A stretch of DNA of 36,112 nt, taken from NCBI GenBank assembly GCA_938045195.1, contig CALINC010000032.1:1-36112 (forward strand). The letters are read 5' to 3'. Made by a program: the position numbers and the translations under genes. A model generated the notes under the pieces. The model did no database searches. It had not been told where the DNA came from and saw nothing but the letters and a program-made list of their open reading frames with translations. Source of the stretch: an uncultured Treponema sp. GTDB taxonomy: Bacteria > Spirochaetota > Spirochaetia > Treponematales > Treponemataceae. How positions within the stretch are numbered: the first letter of the stretch is position 1; every line of letters starts with the position of its first letter. Shown here one piece after another: positions 25,473 through 33,740 of this stretch.

Positions 25473-26510
25473 ATGAATCACGGCGGGCTTTTATCGTATA
25501 CCAATACAAAACTAACAGACTTCAGCAGTAATATCAACCCCCTTGGAATTCCTAAAAAAGTAAAAATCGCTTTGTTCAAAGCAATACCCAAATTACAAAT
25601 GTATCCTGATATACAGTATACGGAGTTAAAAAAAATTACGGCTTCGTATTTGAATTGCGAGCCCAACAATGTTCTTTTAGGCAACGGTGCAGTGGAAATT
25701 GTTGACAATTTTTGTGCAGCTTTTAATAGAATTATAATTTGTCCTCCATGTTTTTCAGAATATGAATTACGTGCTCAAATAAGAAATAAAGAAATTCTAT
25801 CAATTCCACAAACTGATAATTTTCTGCTTAACATAGAGACCCTTGAAAAAAATATAACCGAAGGAGATTTACTCATTTTAGGCAATCCGAACAATCCTAC
25901 CGGTTTAAGAATAGAAAAAAATATTCTTTTGCAAATTTATAAAACAATAAAGCTTAAAAATGCCTTTTTGCTTTTGGATGAGGCCTTTTTTGAATTTTGT
26001 AACACCGATTATGACAGCATAAATCTTTTTAAAAAAGAACACTTTACAAATGTTTGTATTATCAGAGCTGCAACAAAATTTTTTGCCTTGCCGGGTATAC
26101 GGTTAGCATATTCCTGCACTGCAAAAGAAACGGTAAAACGAATTTCTTCTTTTGAACAGCCATGGCATATAAATATTTTAGCTGAAGCTGCTGCCTCTAT
26201 AATTTTTAATGATGCCGATTTTATTTCAAAAAGCAAAGCATATATGCATGAAGCTCGTACTAGCTTTTTTAAAGCATTAAAACAATACGGAAAAACCGGC
26301 AGTATGCAATGTATTCCATACAAGTCAGATTGCAATTTTATATTGCTTAAACTTTTAAACCATACTGATATTCAAGCACTGCGTTTTTTTGAAAAAAAGA
26401 ATATTTTAGTACGCACATGTTCTTCATTTAGCGGACTGGGAAATAAGCATATAAGAATCGCCGTAAAATCGAAAGATGATAATAAAAAATTTATTGAGGC
26501 GTTAAAATAA
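25473..26510 (+). CDS. cobD: CobD-like threonine-phosphate decarboxylase / HisC-family aminotransferase
   Basis: This is a class I/II PLP enzyme of 345 aa. The opening MNHGGLLSY plus DFSSNINPLGIP is characteristic of CobD, which makes (R)-1-amino-2-propanol phosphate for the cobalamin nucleotide loop. Further motifs are LGNGAVEIVD, LGNPNNPTGL, LLLDEAFFEF and the PLP-lysine motif ATKFFALPGIRLAY. It ends with the arginine-containing VRTCSSFSGLG...IRIAV carboxylate-binding region. AAGGAG sits 9 nt before the ATG and 14 nt separate it from addA. With the cbiF pseudogene nearby, it may be a survivor of a lost pathway, may serve salvage, or may act as an imidazole-acetol-phosphate-type aminotransferase; the HisC alternative cannot be excluded by sequence alone. 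Confidence 0.75.
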   Translation: MNHGGLLSYTNTKLTDFSSNINPLGIPKKVKIALFKAIPKLQMYPDIQYTELKKITASYLNCEPNNVLLGNGAVEIVDNFCAAFNRIIICPPCFSEYELRAQIRNKEILSIPQTDNFLLNIETLEKNITEGDLLILGNPNNPTGLRIEKNILLQIYKTIKLKNAFLLLDEAFFEFCNTDYDSINLFKKEHFTNVCIIRAATKFFALPGIRLAYSCTAKETVKRISSFEQPWHINILAEAAASIIFNDADFISKSKAYMHEARTSFFKALKQYGKTGSMQCIPYKSDCNFILLKLLNHTDIQALRFFEKKNILVRTCSSFSGLGNKHIRIAVKSKDDNKKFIEALK

Positions 26511-26641
26511 TTTTTTAGAAAAGTACCTGCGGAATTTTAGGTATTAGTGTTACTTATTTGTTTTTTTGATACTACTTTCTTTACCGTTAGTTTTAATATA
26601 TATAGGGTACCTCTAAAAACCCCTTTAAAAAAGATTAAAAA
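26511..26641. other. Intergenic stretch after cobD
   Basis: No gene. A weak inverted repeat GTACCT...AGGTAT (26524-26545) followed by a T-rich stretch may terminate the add operon. The sequence GGGTACCTCTAAAAACC at 26603 may be an end of the IS5-like element. Confidence 0.35.
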
Positions 26642-27039
26642 TATGTTAAAAAGAAGAATGAAGCAAAAGGTTTAGGCAGAAGACTAGTATATGATTATGT
26701 AATGATGTTTAAAATAATAATCTTACAAAGATTATACAACATAAATGATGACCAAACAGAGTATCAAATAAACGATAGATTGTCTTTCATGAGATTTTTA
26801 GGTAGATGAACAAATCCGTGAAATAGGAGCAAGAGGTAGAACTATTACAAAAAAACAAAAAATCAGTAACAGAAAAAAAATCAAAAATACGTGAGCGAGT
26901 TGAACATGTATTTAGATTTATGACAAACTCAATGAAAGGTATCTATGTAAGAACGATAAGACTAGCTCGTGCAACATTCTCAATAATAATGATGAACCTA
27001 ACATATAATCTATGTCGATATTGCTATTTAAAGAAATAA
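26642..27039 (+). pseudogene. IS5-family transposase remnant
   Basis: An N-terminal fragment (26675-26809) reads VMMFKIIILQRLYNINDDQT and YQINDRLSFMRFLG, the typical start of IS5-group DDE transposases. After an internal deletion a second fragment (26802-) reads VDEQIREIGARGRTITKKQK. It then shifts frame and ends RERVEHVFRFMTNSMKG and MMNLTYNLCRYCYLKK. Most of the catalytic core is gone, so it is non-functional. No intact terminal inverted repeats or target duplication could be found. Confidence 0.85.
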
Positions 27040-27107
27040 AATGAGGGAGCATATAGGTGATAAAATGAAAAGTAAGGGAACTAAGATAACGAATCCAAGT
27101 TTTACAC

Positions 27108-27135
27108 TAGACAATTTATAAAAAACAACTAAAAT
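27108..27135 (+). promoter_or_regulatory. Weak promoter candidate for the DUF5714-type gene
   Basis: TAGACA (27108-27113), 16 nt, TAAAAT (27130-27135). The -35 is identical to that of the chemoreceptor promoters. Transcription would begin inside copy 3 of the palindromic repeat. Confidence 0.3.
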
Positions 27136-27185
27136 AATCAACAACCCCGACGCAAGCATCGGGGTATTAAACCCTCCGCACGAAT
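27136..27185 (-). repeat. Dispersed palindromic repeat, copy 3
   Basis: Read on the - strand it runs from ATTCGTGCGG through GGTTTAATACCCC and a hairpin CCCCGATGC-TT-GCGTCGGGG to TTGTTGATT. In this sense the one non-Watson-Crick position is a T.G wobble; in the opposite sense it would be a C.A mismatch. It lies in the leader of the DUF5714-type gene. Confidence 0.8.
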
Positions 27186-27206
27186 AAAATGGATTAAGGG
27201 AAAAAT

Positions 27207-27890
27207 ATGAAAGATGAATGTATAGTATGTAAGGCACCGCTAGAATATCTCGAATATGATGAGATGATGGAGTGTGTACTTTGCCGTAAAAAAGAATTAA
27301 GTAAAACCAGATGTGAAAAAGGTCATTATGTATGTAATGAATGTCATACAAAGGGGATGGATTCAATTATAGGCATTTGTTTAAATGAAAAAAGTAAGAA
27401 TCCTATTGAAATTATTGAAAAGCTGATGGCAGCCCCATTTTGTCATATGCACGGGCCTGAACATCATGTGATGGTAGGTTCTGCACTATTGACAGCCTAT
27501 AAAAATGCAGGCGGAGATATTGATTTAGAACAAGATCTAATTGAGATGCAAAAAAGAGGGAAAAATGTGCCGGGCGGAGTTTGCGGATTTTGGGGAGCCT
27601 GCGGCGCAGGAATAAGTACAGGCATATTTCTTTCCATTATTTCTAAATCTACGCCGCTTGAGAATGAGCCGTGGGGACTTTCAAATAAAATGACTTCTAA
27701 ATCACTTGAAGCAATAGGAAATATTGGAGGACCAAGATGCTGCAAAAGAGATTCCTATATATCGCTACTTACGGCTATAGATTTTATTAAAAAAATTTTT
27801 AATATAAATATGGAAAAATCGGAAATACATTGTACTCACTACAAACAGAACAATCAATGTATAGGTAATAGATGTCCATTCAGAAACTAG
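27207..27890 (+). CDS. DUF5714-type cysteine-rich protein
   Basis: This 227-aa soluble protein of unknown function matches, from memory, the DUF5714 family known from methanogens, clostridia and other anaerobes. The N-terminus carries a treble-clef-like zinc ribbon: CIVCKAPLEY, CVLCRKKE, then RCEKGHYVCNECH (about 5-50). The core has the family motifs APFCHMHGPEHHVMVGSALL, PGGVCGFWGACGAGISTGI and GGPRCCKRDSYISL. The end reads HCTHYKQNNQCIGNRCPF, another four-cysteine metal-site candidate. With 17 or more cysteines it is probably a metalloprotein of anaerobic metabolism. AAGGG precedes the ATG. It sits alone between two dead IS elements, behind a palindromic repeat, which hints at horizontal acquisition. 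Confidence 0.75.
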   Translation: MKDECIVCKAPLEYLEYDEMMECVLCRKKELSKTRCEKGHYVCNECHTKGMDSIIGICLNEKSKNPIEIIEKLMAAPFCHMHGPEHHVMVGSALLTAYKNAGGDIDLEQDLIEMQKRGKNVPGGVCGFWGACGAGISTGIFLSIISKSTPLENEPWGLSNKMTSKSLEAIGNIGGPRCCKRDSYISLLTAIDFIKKIFNINMEKSEIHCTHYKQNNQCIGNRCPFRN

Positions 27891-27911
27891 GCAGCCCCCT
27901 TTTCCGACTAT

Positions 27912-28920
27912 CACGGAAATCAATTTTGTAATATTTTTTTGATAAAAGAGGTATCCATAAGGGCTTTAAACATAATATGTGATAGGCTCGCTTTAAGTGC
28001 ATTTTTTTGTTTGTATCGAGAGACCAAATTTAACGCTACTTTTCGTCCTATGTTCAACGCTTGTTGTAGATTTTTATCTAAGACTCTACAATCATCTTCT
28101 CTGAAGTGGACATCTAATAACCAATGCATTGTTTCTACAACCCATTCTTTTCTTGCTATATTCAATAGTTCTTCAGCTGTAAGTTTTCTGCTTGAAATAT
28201 AATAATGCCTCATCAATCACTCTTTCCTTTTTTACTCTTAAACTCGGAATGAATAGCGCCAATACAGCTTAACCCCTCCCATTCACCTGTATTATCCATC
28301 CAACCTAAATTAGTTGTGCAAAGGGCTGTTCGTTTTTCAACTCTTTCACGATTTTTTTCACTTTTACAAGCCGTGTCCATTTGTTTTCTTAAAATTTCAT
28401 CTTGAACATATTCTTCAATAGCTGTTTTTAATAAAGGCTGATTAGATTTTACTTGAATAGTAAGTAATCTCCTTTTCTTTTTTTTATTATTATGGGCTTT
28501 CATAGCTACTCATTTTGTCTGTTGAACGGATAGTTTTTCCGTCTATTGCTATTGTAAGAGGCGTTTCTGTACCGTATTCTTTGATAAGAGCTTCAGCCAT
28601 ATTCATAAAACATTCGTTTAATGAGTCTATGTTTATCAATTTAAGTAGACAGGTTAGCCAATAATAGCAAGGTATTTTCTCTATTCCGAATTCTTTACGA
28701 AGTTTTTCTTTTATAATATCTTCAGTTGCCCACTCGTGTATCTCTCTAATATTTTTACACCCACAAAGAAGTCCAAGTAGTAATATTTTTAAAGCTTCCT
28801 TTACGCTGTAAAAATATCCGTCGTGATTGCTAATTATTTTGATGTCGTTAAAGTAATCGAATATATTTTCTATTTCCATACCTACATTATCGGCTGTTTT
28901 TAGCAAAATTGATTTCCGTG
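27912..28920 (-). mobile_element. ISAs1-family insertion sequence, internally deleted
   Basis: Perfect 17-bp terminal inverted repeats were found: CACGGAAATCAATTTTG (27912-27928) and its complement CAAAATTGATTTCCGTG (28904-28920). The enclosed 1,009 bp contain a broken ISAs1-type transposase. The flanks (CCGACTAT on the left, TACGCCTC on the right) are not duplicated, so one side was probably rearranged after insertion. The right end cuts the lipoprotein pseudogene at 28921. Confidence 0.85.
27920..28879 (-). pseudogene. ISAs1-family transposase, frameshifted and internally deleted
   Basis: The true start is probably ATG 28879 (MEIENIFDYFNDIKIISNHD), inside the element; the frame is open further upstream only because it runs into host sequence. 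Fragment 1 carries IREIHEWATEDI and IAIDGKTIRSTDKM with the first catalytic Asp. Around 28490-28503 it is interrupted by stops and an A-rich junction. Fragment 2 resumes at LLTIQVKSNQPLLKTAIEEY, so roughly 70 residues holding the second catalytic Asp are missing. A second frameshift near 28215 leads to fragment 3, RHYYISSRKLTAEELLNIAR, KEWVVETMHWLLDVHFREDD and the C-terminus SFIKKILQN. It cannot be active. Confidence 0.88.
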
Positions 28921-29376
28921 TACGCCTCTTGAGCGGTTTGTTTAGCAGTAGCATATCCCCATATATTCGCTCGTTTGGTTGTTTCATAAATGTCCCAACT
29001 TCCCAGCAGTTTATTATCAGCATTTTTGAGCATTACTTTTAATTTGATTTCACCATGCCATTCGCTGTGGATAAAAAACTTTGGTATTCAATAACATCAA
29101 CTGTTAAAGTACACTGAACGGCAGATAAAATGGCATCATGAGATAAAGCTTGAGTTAATTGCTCTTGTATACTGGAGCATACATCATCGGTGTATGTACC
29201 AAGTCTATAATCGGTTACAATGACTCTAGTTTTATCTGCCGGTAGTTTGTTTAAACTCAGCTCTGTTTTCACCACATGCGGAGTTATAGAACGTAACGAT
29301 GTGCAACCTGTAATGATGGAGCCAATCAAAAAAACAGGCTAAGTGTACCGATATATTTTTTTATTTTATTCTGCAT
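28921..29376 (-). pseudogene. Lipoprotein gene broken by frameshifts and an ISAs1 insertion
   Basis: It starts at ATG 29376 behind AGAGGA: MQNKIKKYIGTLSLFF, then stops because a T7 run (29328-29334, A7 on the + strand) is one base short. With eight T it continues LIGSIITGCTSLRS, giving a signal peptide with lipobox ITGC. The sequence goes on through KTELSLNKLPADKTRVIVTD to STANG. A second frameshift near 29047-29055 leads into EIKLKVMLKNADNKLLGSWD, IYETTKRANIWGYATAKQTA and QEAY, where the IS begins. The 3' end is lost. Probably an outer-membrane or periplasmic lipoprotein; the family was not recognised. Confidence 0.75.
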
Positions 29377-29556
29377 ACGAATTCCTCTTATTGTTTTAGC
29401 TAAATAAAAATCATAAAAAGAGATTTAGATGTCCCCCCTTAATATTATAATATAATGCGATTTCAATAAAAAATCAATGAGCTATTATAAATTTTACCTA
29501 TATTTTACAATTTATATTGCTATTTAAAATACAGCCTGTATCAGAGCAAACGCACC
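29377..29556. other. Intergenic stretch between the lipoprotein pseudogene and the ftcD terminator
   Basis: AT-rich with no credible gene on either strand. It should contain the promoter of the lipoprotein pseudogene, but I cannot assign one confidently. Confidence 0.4.
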
Positions 29557-29604
29557 GGATTTTTTTAAGCTCATCAATTTTTTTGACGAGCTTAAAAAAA
29601 ATCC
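29557..29604 (-). terminator. Terminator of ftcD
   Basis: Long arms GGATTTTTTTAAGCTC (29557-29572) and GAGCTTAAAAAAAATCC (29588-29604), extended by TCAA/TTGA, lie about 30 nt past the ftcD stop codon. The T run falls within the descending arm, as in bidirectional terminators. Confidence 0.75.
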
Positions 29605-29634
29605 TTTAAATTAAGCGGGTAATTTCAAATCGAT

Positions 29635-30531
29635 TTATTCAAGTAGACGGGCTTCAATAATTTGCCTGAATTCAAAATTCTCAATTTGCAAATAATATGA
29701 AGCAACATCCATAAGAGCCGCCATCGGGGTAAGTCCTACAATCTCGGTGCCGACAACATTTACACCATAACGCTTTGCTTCCATTTTTACCATTTCATAA
29801 GATTGATACAAGGAAGTTTTTGTGTAATCGGTCATGTTCATCGAAACTTGAACAATACCGCGTTCAGTTAAATCCACGCCCATAGCTTTTACAAACCGTA
29901 AACCGCCGCCGATAAACCGGACTTTCTTTGCAATTTTATCTGCAATCGAGAGATCGCTTGTCGCAAGATTTACATTAAACGCAACAAGCGGCATTCTGCA
30001 TCCGACAGCAGTAACGCCTGCCGATGGATGAATTTCCGTGCCGCCGAAGTCAGGTTTCCACTCAGCCTGCTTTACTTTTTCTGCCATTCCTTCAAATTGT
30101 CCCTTTCTAATTGCCGAAAGATTTTCACGGTGCGGTGCCGAAGCGGACTTTTCATAGAGGAATACGGGAATCTTATGCTGTTCCCAAATCATCCGTCCGA
30201 CTTCTTTTGAAATCTCAATACATTCTTCCATAGAAGAATTTTTAATCGGAATAAACGGAACAACATCGGTCGCTCCCATACGCGGATGTGCGCCTTCGTG
30301 TTTCCGTAAATCGATAAGTTGCGCAGCAATTCCGACAGCTTCAACAACCGTCTTTTTTAGCTCTTCCGGTTCTCCGATGACTGTTACAACAGAGCGGTTA
30401 TGATCCTTGTCGGACTCATAATCCAAAAGTTTTACGTTGGTTTTACCGCGGAAAGGGGCAATAATTTTTTCCAAAATTTCAGGGTCGCGTCCGTTGCTGA
30501 AATTAGGAACACATTCGATAATTTTGTTCAT
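29635..30531 (-). CDS. ftcD: Glutamate formimidoyltransferase (single-domain form)
   Basis: It transfers the formimino group of N-formimino-L-glutamate, from histidine degradation, to tetrahydrofolate. The 298-aa protein comprises only the transferase part, as in archaeal and streptococcal enzymes; the cyclodeaminase domain of the mammalian bifunctional enzyme is absent. Landmarks are IIECVPNFSNGRD at the N-terminus, DHNRSVVTVIG (about 44-54), HPRMGATDVVPFIPI with the conserved His, and FNVNLATSDLSIADKIAKKVR. ATG 30531 is chosen because GGAG lies 7-8 nt upstream; an in-frame TTG four codons earlier overlaps that site. No hut genes are adjacent, so partner enzymes must lie elsewhere. It ends at a strong terminator. 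Confidence 0.93.
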   Translation of the reverse strand: MNKIIECVPNFSNGRDPEILEKIIAPFRGKTNVKLLDYESDKDHNRSVVTVIGEPEELKKTVVEAVGIAAQLIDLRKHEGAHPRMGATDVVPFIPIKNSSMEECIEISKEVGRMIWEQHKIPVFLYEKSASAPHRENLSAIRKGQFEGMAEKVKQAEWKPDFGGTEIHPSAGVTAVGCRMPLVAFNVNLATSDLSIADKIAKKVRFIGGGLRFVKAMGVDLTERGIVQVSMNMTDYTKTSLYQSYEMVKMEAKRYGVNVVGTEIVGLTPMAALMDVASYYLQIENFEFRQIIEARLLE

Positions 30532-31196
30532 AATAAACTCCAAGTTGCCGTATAAATTTATGCCCGTAGTTTATCATAAAAATACTTATTACGCAAGAGA
30601 ATATGAAATCGTTAAAGTAAAAATCGCCCAAGCATTTTTATTGACTTTTCTTTTTTTGTGGAAAGTTGCTCGTTGACTCTGAACAAATAATTCATAAATA
30701 CTTTATTATTATCTAATTTAATAACATTCAATATTTTATAATTTTTAATTGATATATAATCTGAGAGTACATCAAACATATCATCATTTGAATGTTTATT
30801 AATTGGGAAATTATATTTTTTTCAAGAACACCATTTAATGTTCTATATCTTTATATACTGTCAAGGCTGAATATGTTATAGATCAAATACTAAAGAGATA
30901 AAAAAACGTAAAAATTTATTCATATATTTTTCCGTCTTTTATATTTAGCTTCCAATTTGGATAAAACTATAGGATAAAAAATAAAACAAAGTAATGCGGC
31001 AGTGTAATACAATTCGAGCAAATAGAATTTAAGGGAATGGTTTTAGCTTCGCCGGCTGTAGTAATTTTGAGTTTGATATTCTTTATTTTTGAAAAACTCG
31101 GCGTTATTGAAACGTAAGATTTTTATCTTGTAACTTTCTCTTTATTATGATATTTTATAGGAAGAACAATTCAAACTTTTATTTTTGGAGGCTGAT
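30532..31196. other. Gene-poor, AT-rich intergenic region
   Basis: About 660 bp without a recognisable intact gene. A short frame at 31037-31117 reads MVLASPAVVILSLIFFIFEK then LGVIET and stays open a little upstream (EQIEFKG). It looks like the membrane-spanning C-terminus of a lost gene, but I cannot name it. The rest shows nothing. Confidence 0.4.
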
Positions 31197-31778
31197 GTGC
31201 TGTCTTCTATTTTTCATACATGCGGATTTGCAGTAAAAATTTATTCTTATTTTTGTATTGCATATATTTTTCTTTCATGGGTAAACCGCGGCTCCACCGT
31301 AGGTTTTTTAGCGGAACTTTGTGAGCCGTATCTGAGAATTTTTAGGCGGTGGAAGTTTACTCAAATAGGGTATGTTGATTTTTCTCCTATTTTAGCACTC
31401 GGCGTTTTATCTATTATTTCACAAGTATTTTTTAATCTTGCATATATGCGATTAGTTGCACCTATAGATATATTATTGGCTTTGGTAAAAATTGTTTGGT
31501 CTTTTTTATCGTTTGTAATAAATTTCTTTATTATTATTTTAGTTTTGCGGTTAATTTTAGACTTTATACCCGAATATCGAAACGGCAATATTGCCAATAT
31601 GCTCGATAGATTTTTAGCCCCTGTTTTTGTAAAAATATATGAATTATCGGGAAGAAAATTTATGACAGCCAGAAAACAAATTATTATTTGTTTAATTGCC
31701 GTTATAACCATTCGATTATTATTGGGAATGCTTGTAGGTTCGGGGCTACACTTATTTAGAGCGTTCTCTATTGTATAG
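31197..31778 (+). CDS. YggT family membrane protein
   Basis: A 193-aa integral membrane protein with two YggT units. Each has a hydrophobic helix, a conserved loop with an Arg/Pro-rich motif and a second helix: YIFLSWVNRGSTVGFLAELC then EPYLRIFRRW (about 23-55), and LRLILDFIPEY then MLDRFLAPVFVKIYEL (about 118-155). GTG 31197 is the start because GGAGG ends 5 nt before it; TTG 31185 would contain the Shine-Dalgarno, and ATG 31195 is out of frame. YggT proteins have been linked to osmotic tolerance and to membrane-protein or cell-division functions, without a settled mechanism. Confidence 0.88.
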   Translation: MLSSIFHTCGFAVKIYSYFCIAYIFLSWVNRGSTVGFLAELCEPYLRIFRRWKFTQIGYVDFSPILALGVLSIISQVFFNLAYMRLVAPIDILLALVKIVWSFLSFVINFFIIILVLRLILDFIPEYRNGNIANMLDRFLAPVFVKIYELSGRKFMTARKQIIICLIAVITIRLLLGMLVGSGLHLFRAFSIV

Positions 31779-31803
31779 GTGTATAAAACTCTTTTTGCGA
31801 TTT

Positions 31804-33522
31804 CTATTTTAGCTCAGTTTCAAGTTTTTCTGCAAGAGAAAGCAATTCAATGGTTTTGTGAATTTGATTTCGTACGCTTTCAATTTCATCTTTAAATTTT
31901 CCGCCTTTTGAGCCGGATATATTTGCCCAATTTGTAAGCGTTGCATAAATACTTGTTTTACCGCCGCCTATAATTCCCGTTAAGATGATGTCAATCGATT
32001 TTATTGCCTCAATCGTAGCATTCAGTAATTGTTTAGCTTCCAATTCTACGGTACGCATTAATGCTTCAATTTGATTTTTATTTTTTAATGTCGCCATTTT
32101 TTCATTTCTAATTTTTGCAAATGCAATTCCTATATCGCCGGTAGGTGAAAGCCGATTCTCATAATTATCGAATTCACCTTTTCTATGTTCCAAAATATTA
32201 TATGATGTTGTGTATTCATTTAAATTTTCCCGCCGGTAAAAATTACCCTCGACAAGAATTGTTTTAAGCGGTATAGAAATTTTTTCCATATAAAATGATG
32301 TAAAAAAAGTTTTTAAAAATAAAAATTGAAATTCTTTTTTAAAAGAACATTCAACCCATAAATTTTTCCAAGGAGAAAATCTTAATGTTTCAAGTTCATC
32401 CGCCTTTAGTAAATTGAGCATTTGAACTTTAATATTATATTTTCTTTGCTCATAAGACCATGTAGCCCATTTTTGATTAAAGCGTTCGTACCATGCTTGT
32501 TTAAAATATATAAACCAATCTTCCCCGCCCTCAATATTATACGGCACCCAAGAAATATCTTTTTTTATGTAGCGTGTGATGTCGATAATGGGAACTTCAT
32601 TGTTGAATTTTTTTATATTTGAAAGTGCTTCAACCGCTTGCCTGACGAACTCATCGGCTTCATGTTTTAGTTTAAGTTCATCATCTTTAGGTATTTTTTC
32701 CTGCGATTGTAATAAAAATAATGTTTGCAATAAATTGTGCGGGATATTTTTTTGGGAATATAAAATTGATGAAAGAATCTCCATCTCCGGCTGAAGTGTA
32801 AGCGTAGGGCAAATTATTTCCGCATCCGAAATGTTTGAGAATCTAAGCAGCGTCTTATCCAAGGGCAAATCGCAAAAAGAACGCATCCATTCCAACCCTT
32901 GCGCTGTTTTGTACATTTCCGCTTTTTCTTCATCGGTTAAATTGTAAAAAACACCGTCAATCTTTCGCAAAAAATTAGTTCGGATTGTTCCCGAAACCTC
33001 AGAACCTATTTTAACCGAAAACGGATTTGTTTCTTTCATAAGTTTTTCATAAGCCATAGGTGCCACAAAAGAACTTAATAGCATATAAAAAGAACCTTTT
33101 AACGAATCATATGAAGAAATAATTGATGAAAAGAAATTTTGTGTTTTTCTTAAATTTTTTAATGATTCATAAAATTCTTTAGTATAAATATTTCTATTTA
33201 TTATAATATACTTTCCTGCAGTTCGGCGTAATTTTTTACCTAGTCGTTTTAGTAATTCTTCCCCATAAAGAGTATCTACAGGAATAGAACGCAAAAATGA
33301 CCGAAGCGAAATCCATAAACGGGTTAAAAATGGTTCTTCCGACAAATGAAAAACACTTTTTTGTCTAAAATTTACATTGTCTAAAGAATTACCGCTCTGA
33401 TTTTCTTGAACATCAGACGTGATGTCCTGCATAGCTACGCGTATATTTGCGAGTAAACTTTGAGTTTCTTCTTTTGATAAAGATTTTACTAATTGATCAA
33501 ATGTCGAGAGCATACGTTCCAT
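31804..33522 (-). CDS. Spirochaete protein of unknown function (DUF5312-like)
   Basis: A 572-aa, probably cytoplasmic protein rich in charged helices, without signal peptide or membrane segments. I recall similar proteins of spirochaetes grouped as DUF5312, but this is not certain. Visible features include a Ser/Gln-rich N-terminus (SLSKEETQSLLANI), repeated WxxW-like aromatic clusters in the middle (FNQKWATWSYEQRKYN, RFSPWKNLWVECSF) and a helical tail with GIIGGGKTSIYATLTNWANI. GGGKTS resembles part of a P-loop but lacks the surrounding Walker A pattern (GxxxxGK[ST]). No good Shine-Dalgarno is seen; ATG 33522 or 33513 are both possible. The stop codon is 23 nt from the stop of convergent yggT. 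Confidence 0.65.
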   Translation of the reverse strand: MERMLSTFDQLVKSLSKEETQSLLANIRVAMQDITSDVQENQSGNSLDNVNFRQKSVFHLSEEPFLTRLWISLRSFLRSIPVDTLYGEELLKRLGKKLRRTAGKYIIINRNIYTKEFYESLKNLRKTQNFFSSIISSYDSLKGSFYMLLSSFVAPMAYEKLMKETNPFSVKIGSEVSGTIRTNFLRKIDGVFYNLTDEEKAEMYKTAQGLEWMRSFCDLPLDKTLLRFSNISDAEIICPTLTLQPEMEILSSILYSQKNIPHNLLQTLFLLQSQEKIPKDDELKLKHEADEFVRQAVEALSNIKKFNNEVPIIDITRYIKKDISWVPYNIEGGEDWFIYFKQAWYERFNQKWATWSYEQRKYNIKVQMLNLLKADELETLRFSPWKNLWVECSFKKEFQFLFLKTFFTSFYMEKISIPLKTILVEGNFYRRENLNEYTTSYNILEHRKGEFDNYENRLSPTGDIGIAFAKIRNEKMATLKNKNQIEALMRTVELEAKQLLNATIEAIKSIDIILTGIIGGGKTSIYATLTNWANISGSKGGKFKDEIESVRNQIHKTIELLSLAEKLETELK

Positions 33523-33579
33523 ATTCGTATTATCGTATAAAATTTCAGAATTCTACAGCAAAAAAACAAACTTTTTTAA

Positions 33580-33652
33580 CGGTCCCTACGGGAATCGAAC
33601 CCGTCTTTTAAGATTGAGAATCTCATGTCCTAAACCGATAGACGAAGGGACC
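33580..33652 (-). tRNA. tRNA-Glu (anticodon CTC)
   Basis: On the - strand it folds as a cloverleaf: acceptor GGTCCCT/AGGGACC, D-arm GTCT...GGAC, anticodon stem TGAGA/TCTTA with loop TTCTCAA, and T-arm ACGGG-TTCGATT-CCCGT. Bases 34-36 are CTC. The discriminator is G, as expected for tRNA-Glu. CCA is not encoded. Confidence 0.95.
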
Positions 33653-33669
33653 AAATATAGATAAAATAT

Positions 33670-33740
33670 TTCCCTAGGGAGGATTCGAACCCCCACAAGC
33701 AGAACCAGAATCTGCGGTGCTACCATTACACAACCAGGGA
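33670..33740 (-). tRNA. tRNA-Gln (anticodon CTG)
   Basis: On the - strand: acceptor TCCCTGG/CTAGGGA (one G.T), D-arm GTGT...GCAC, anticodon stem GCAGA/TCTGC with loop TTCTGGT, T-arm GGGGG-TTCGAAT-CCTCC. Bases 34-36 are CTG. CCA is not encoded. It lies 17 nt upstream of tRNA-Glu on the same strand, so the two are probably processed from one transcript. Confidence 0.95.

Noticed and set aside
28880..29023. Transposase N-terminal extension (MLIINCWEVGTFMKQPNERI and onward)
   Set aside because: This stretch lies mostly outside the IS inverted repeat at 28920 and, in another frame, encodes the lipoprotein interrupted by the element.
31037..31117. 26-codon hydrophobic frame upstream of yggT
   Set aside because: Possibly a gene remnant, but too short, without a Shine-Dalgarno, and no family could be named; noted only under the intergenic entry.
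31804..33522. ATPase call based on GGGKTS
   Set aside because: The spacing of a true Walker A (GxxxxGK[ST]) is not met and there is no Walker B partner.
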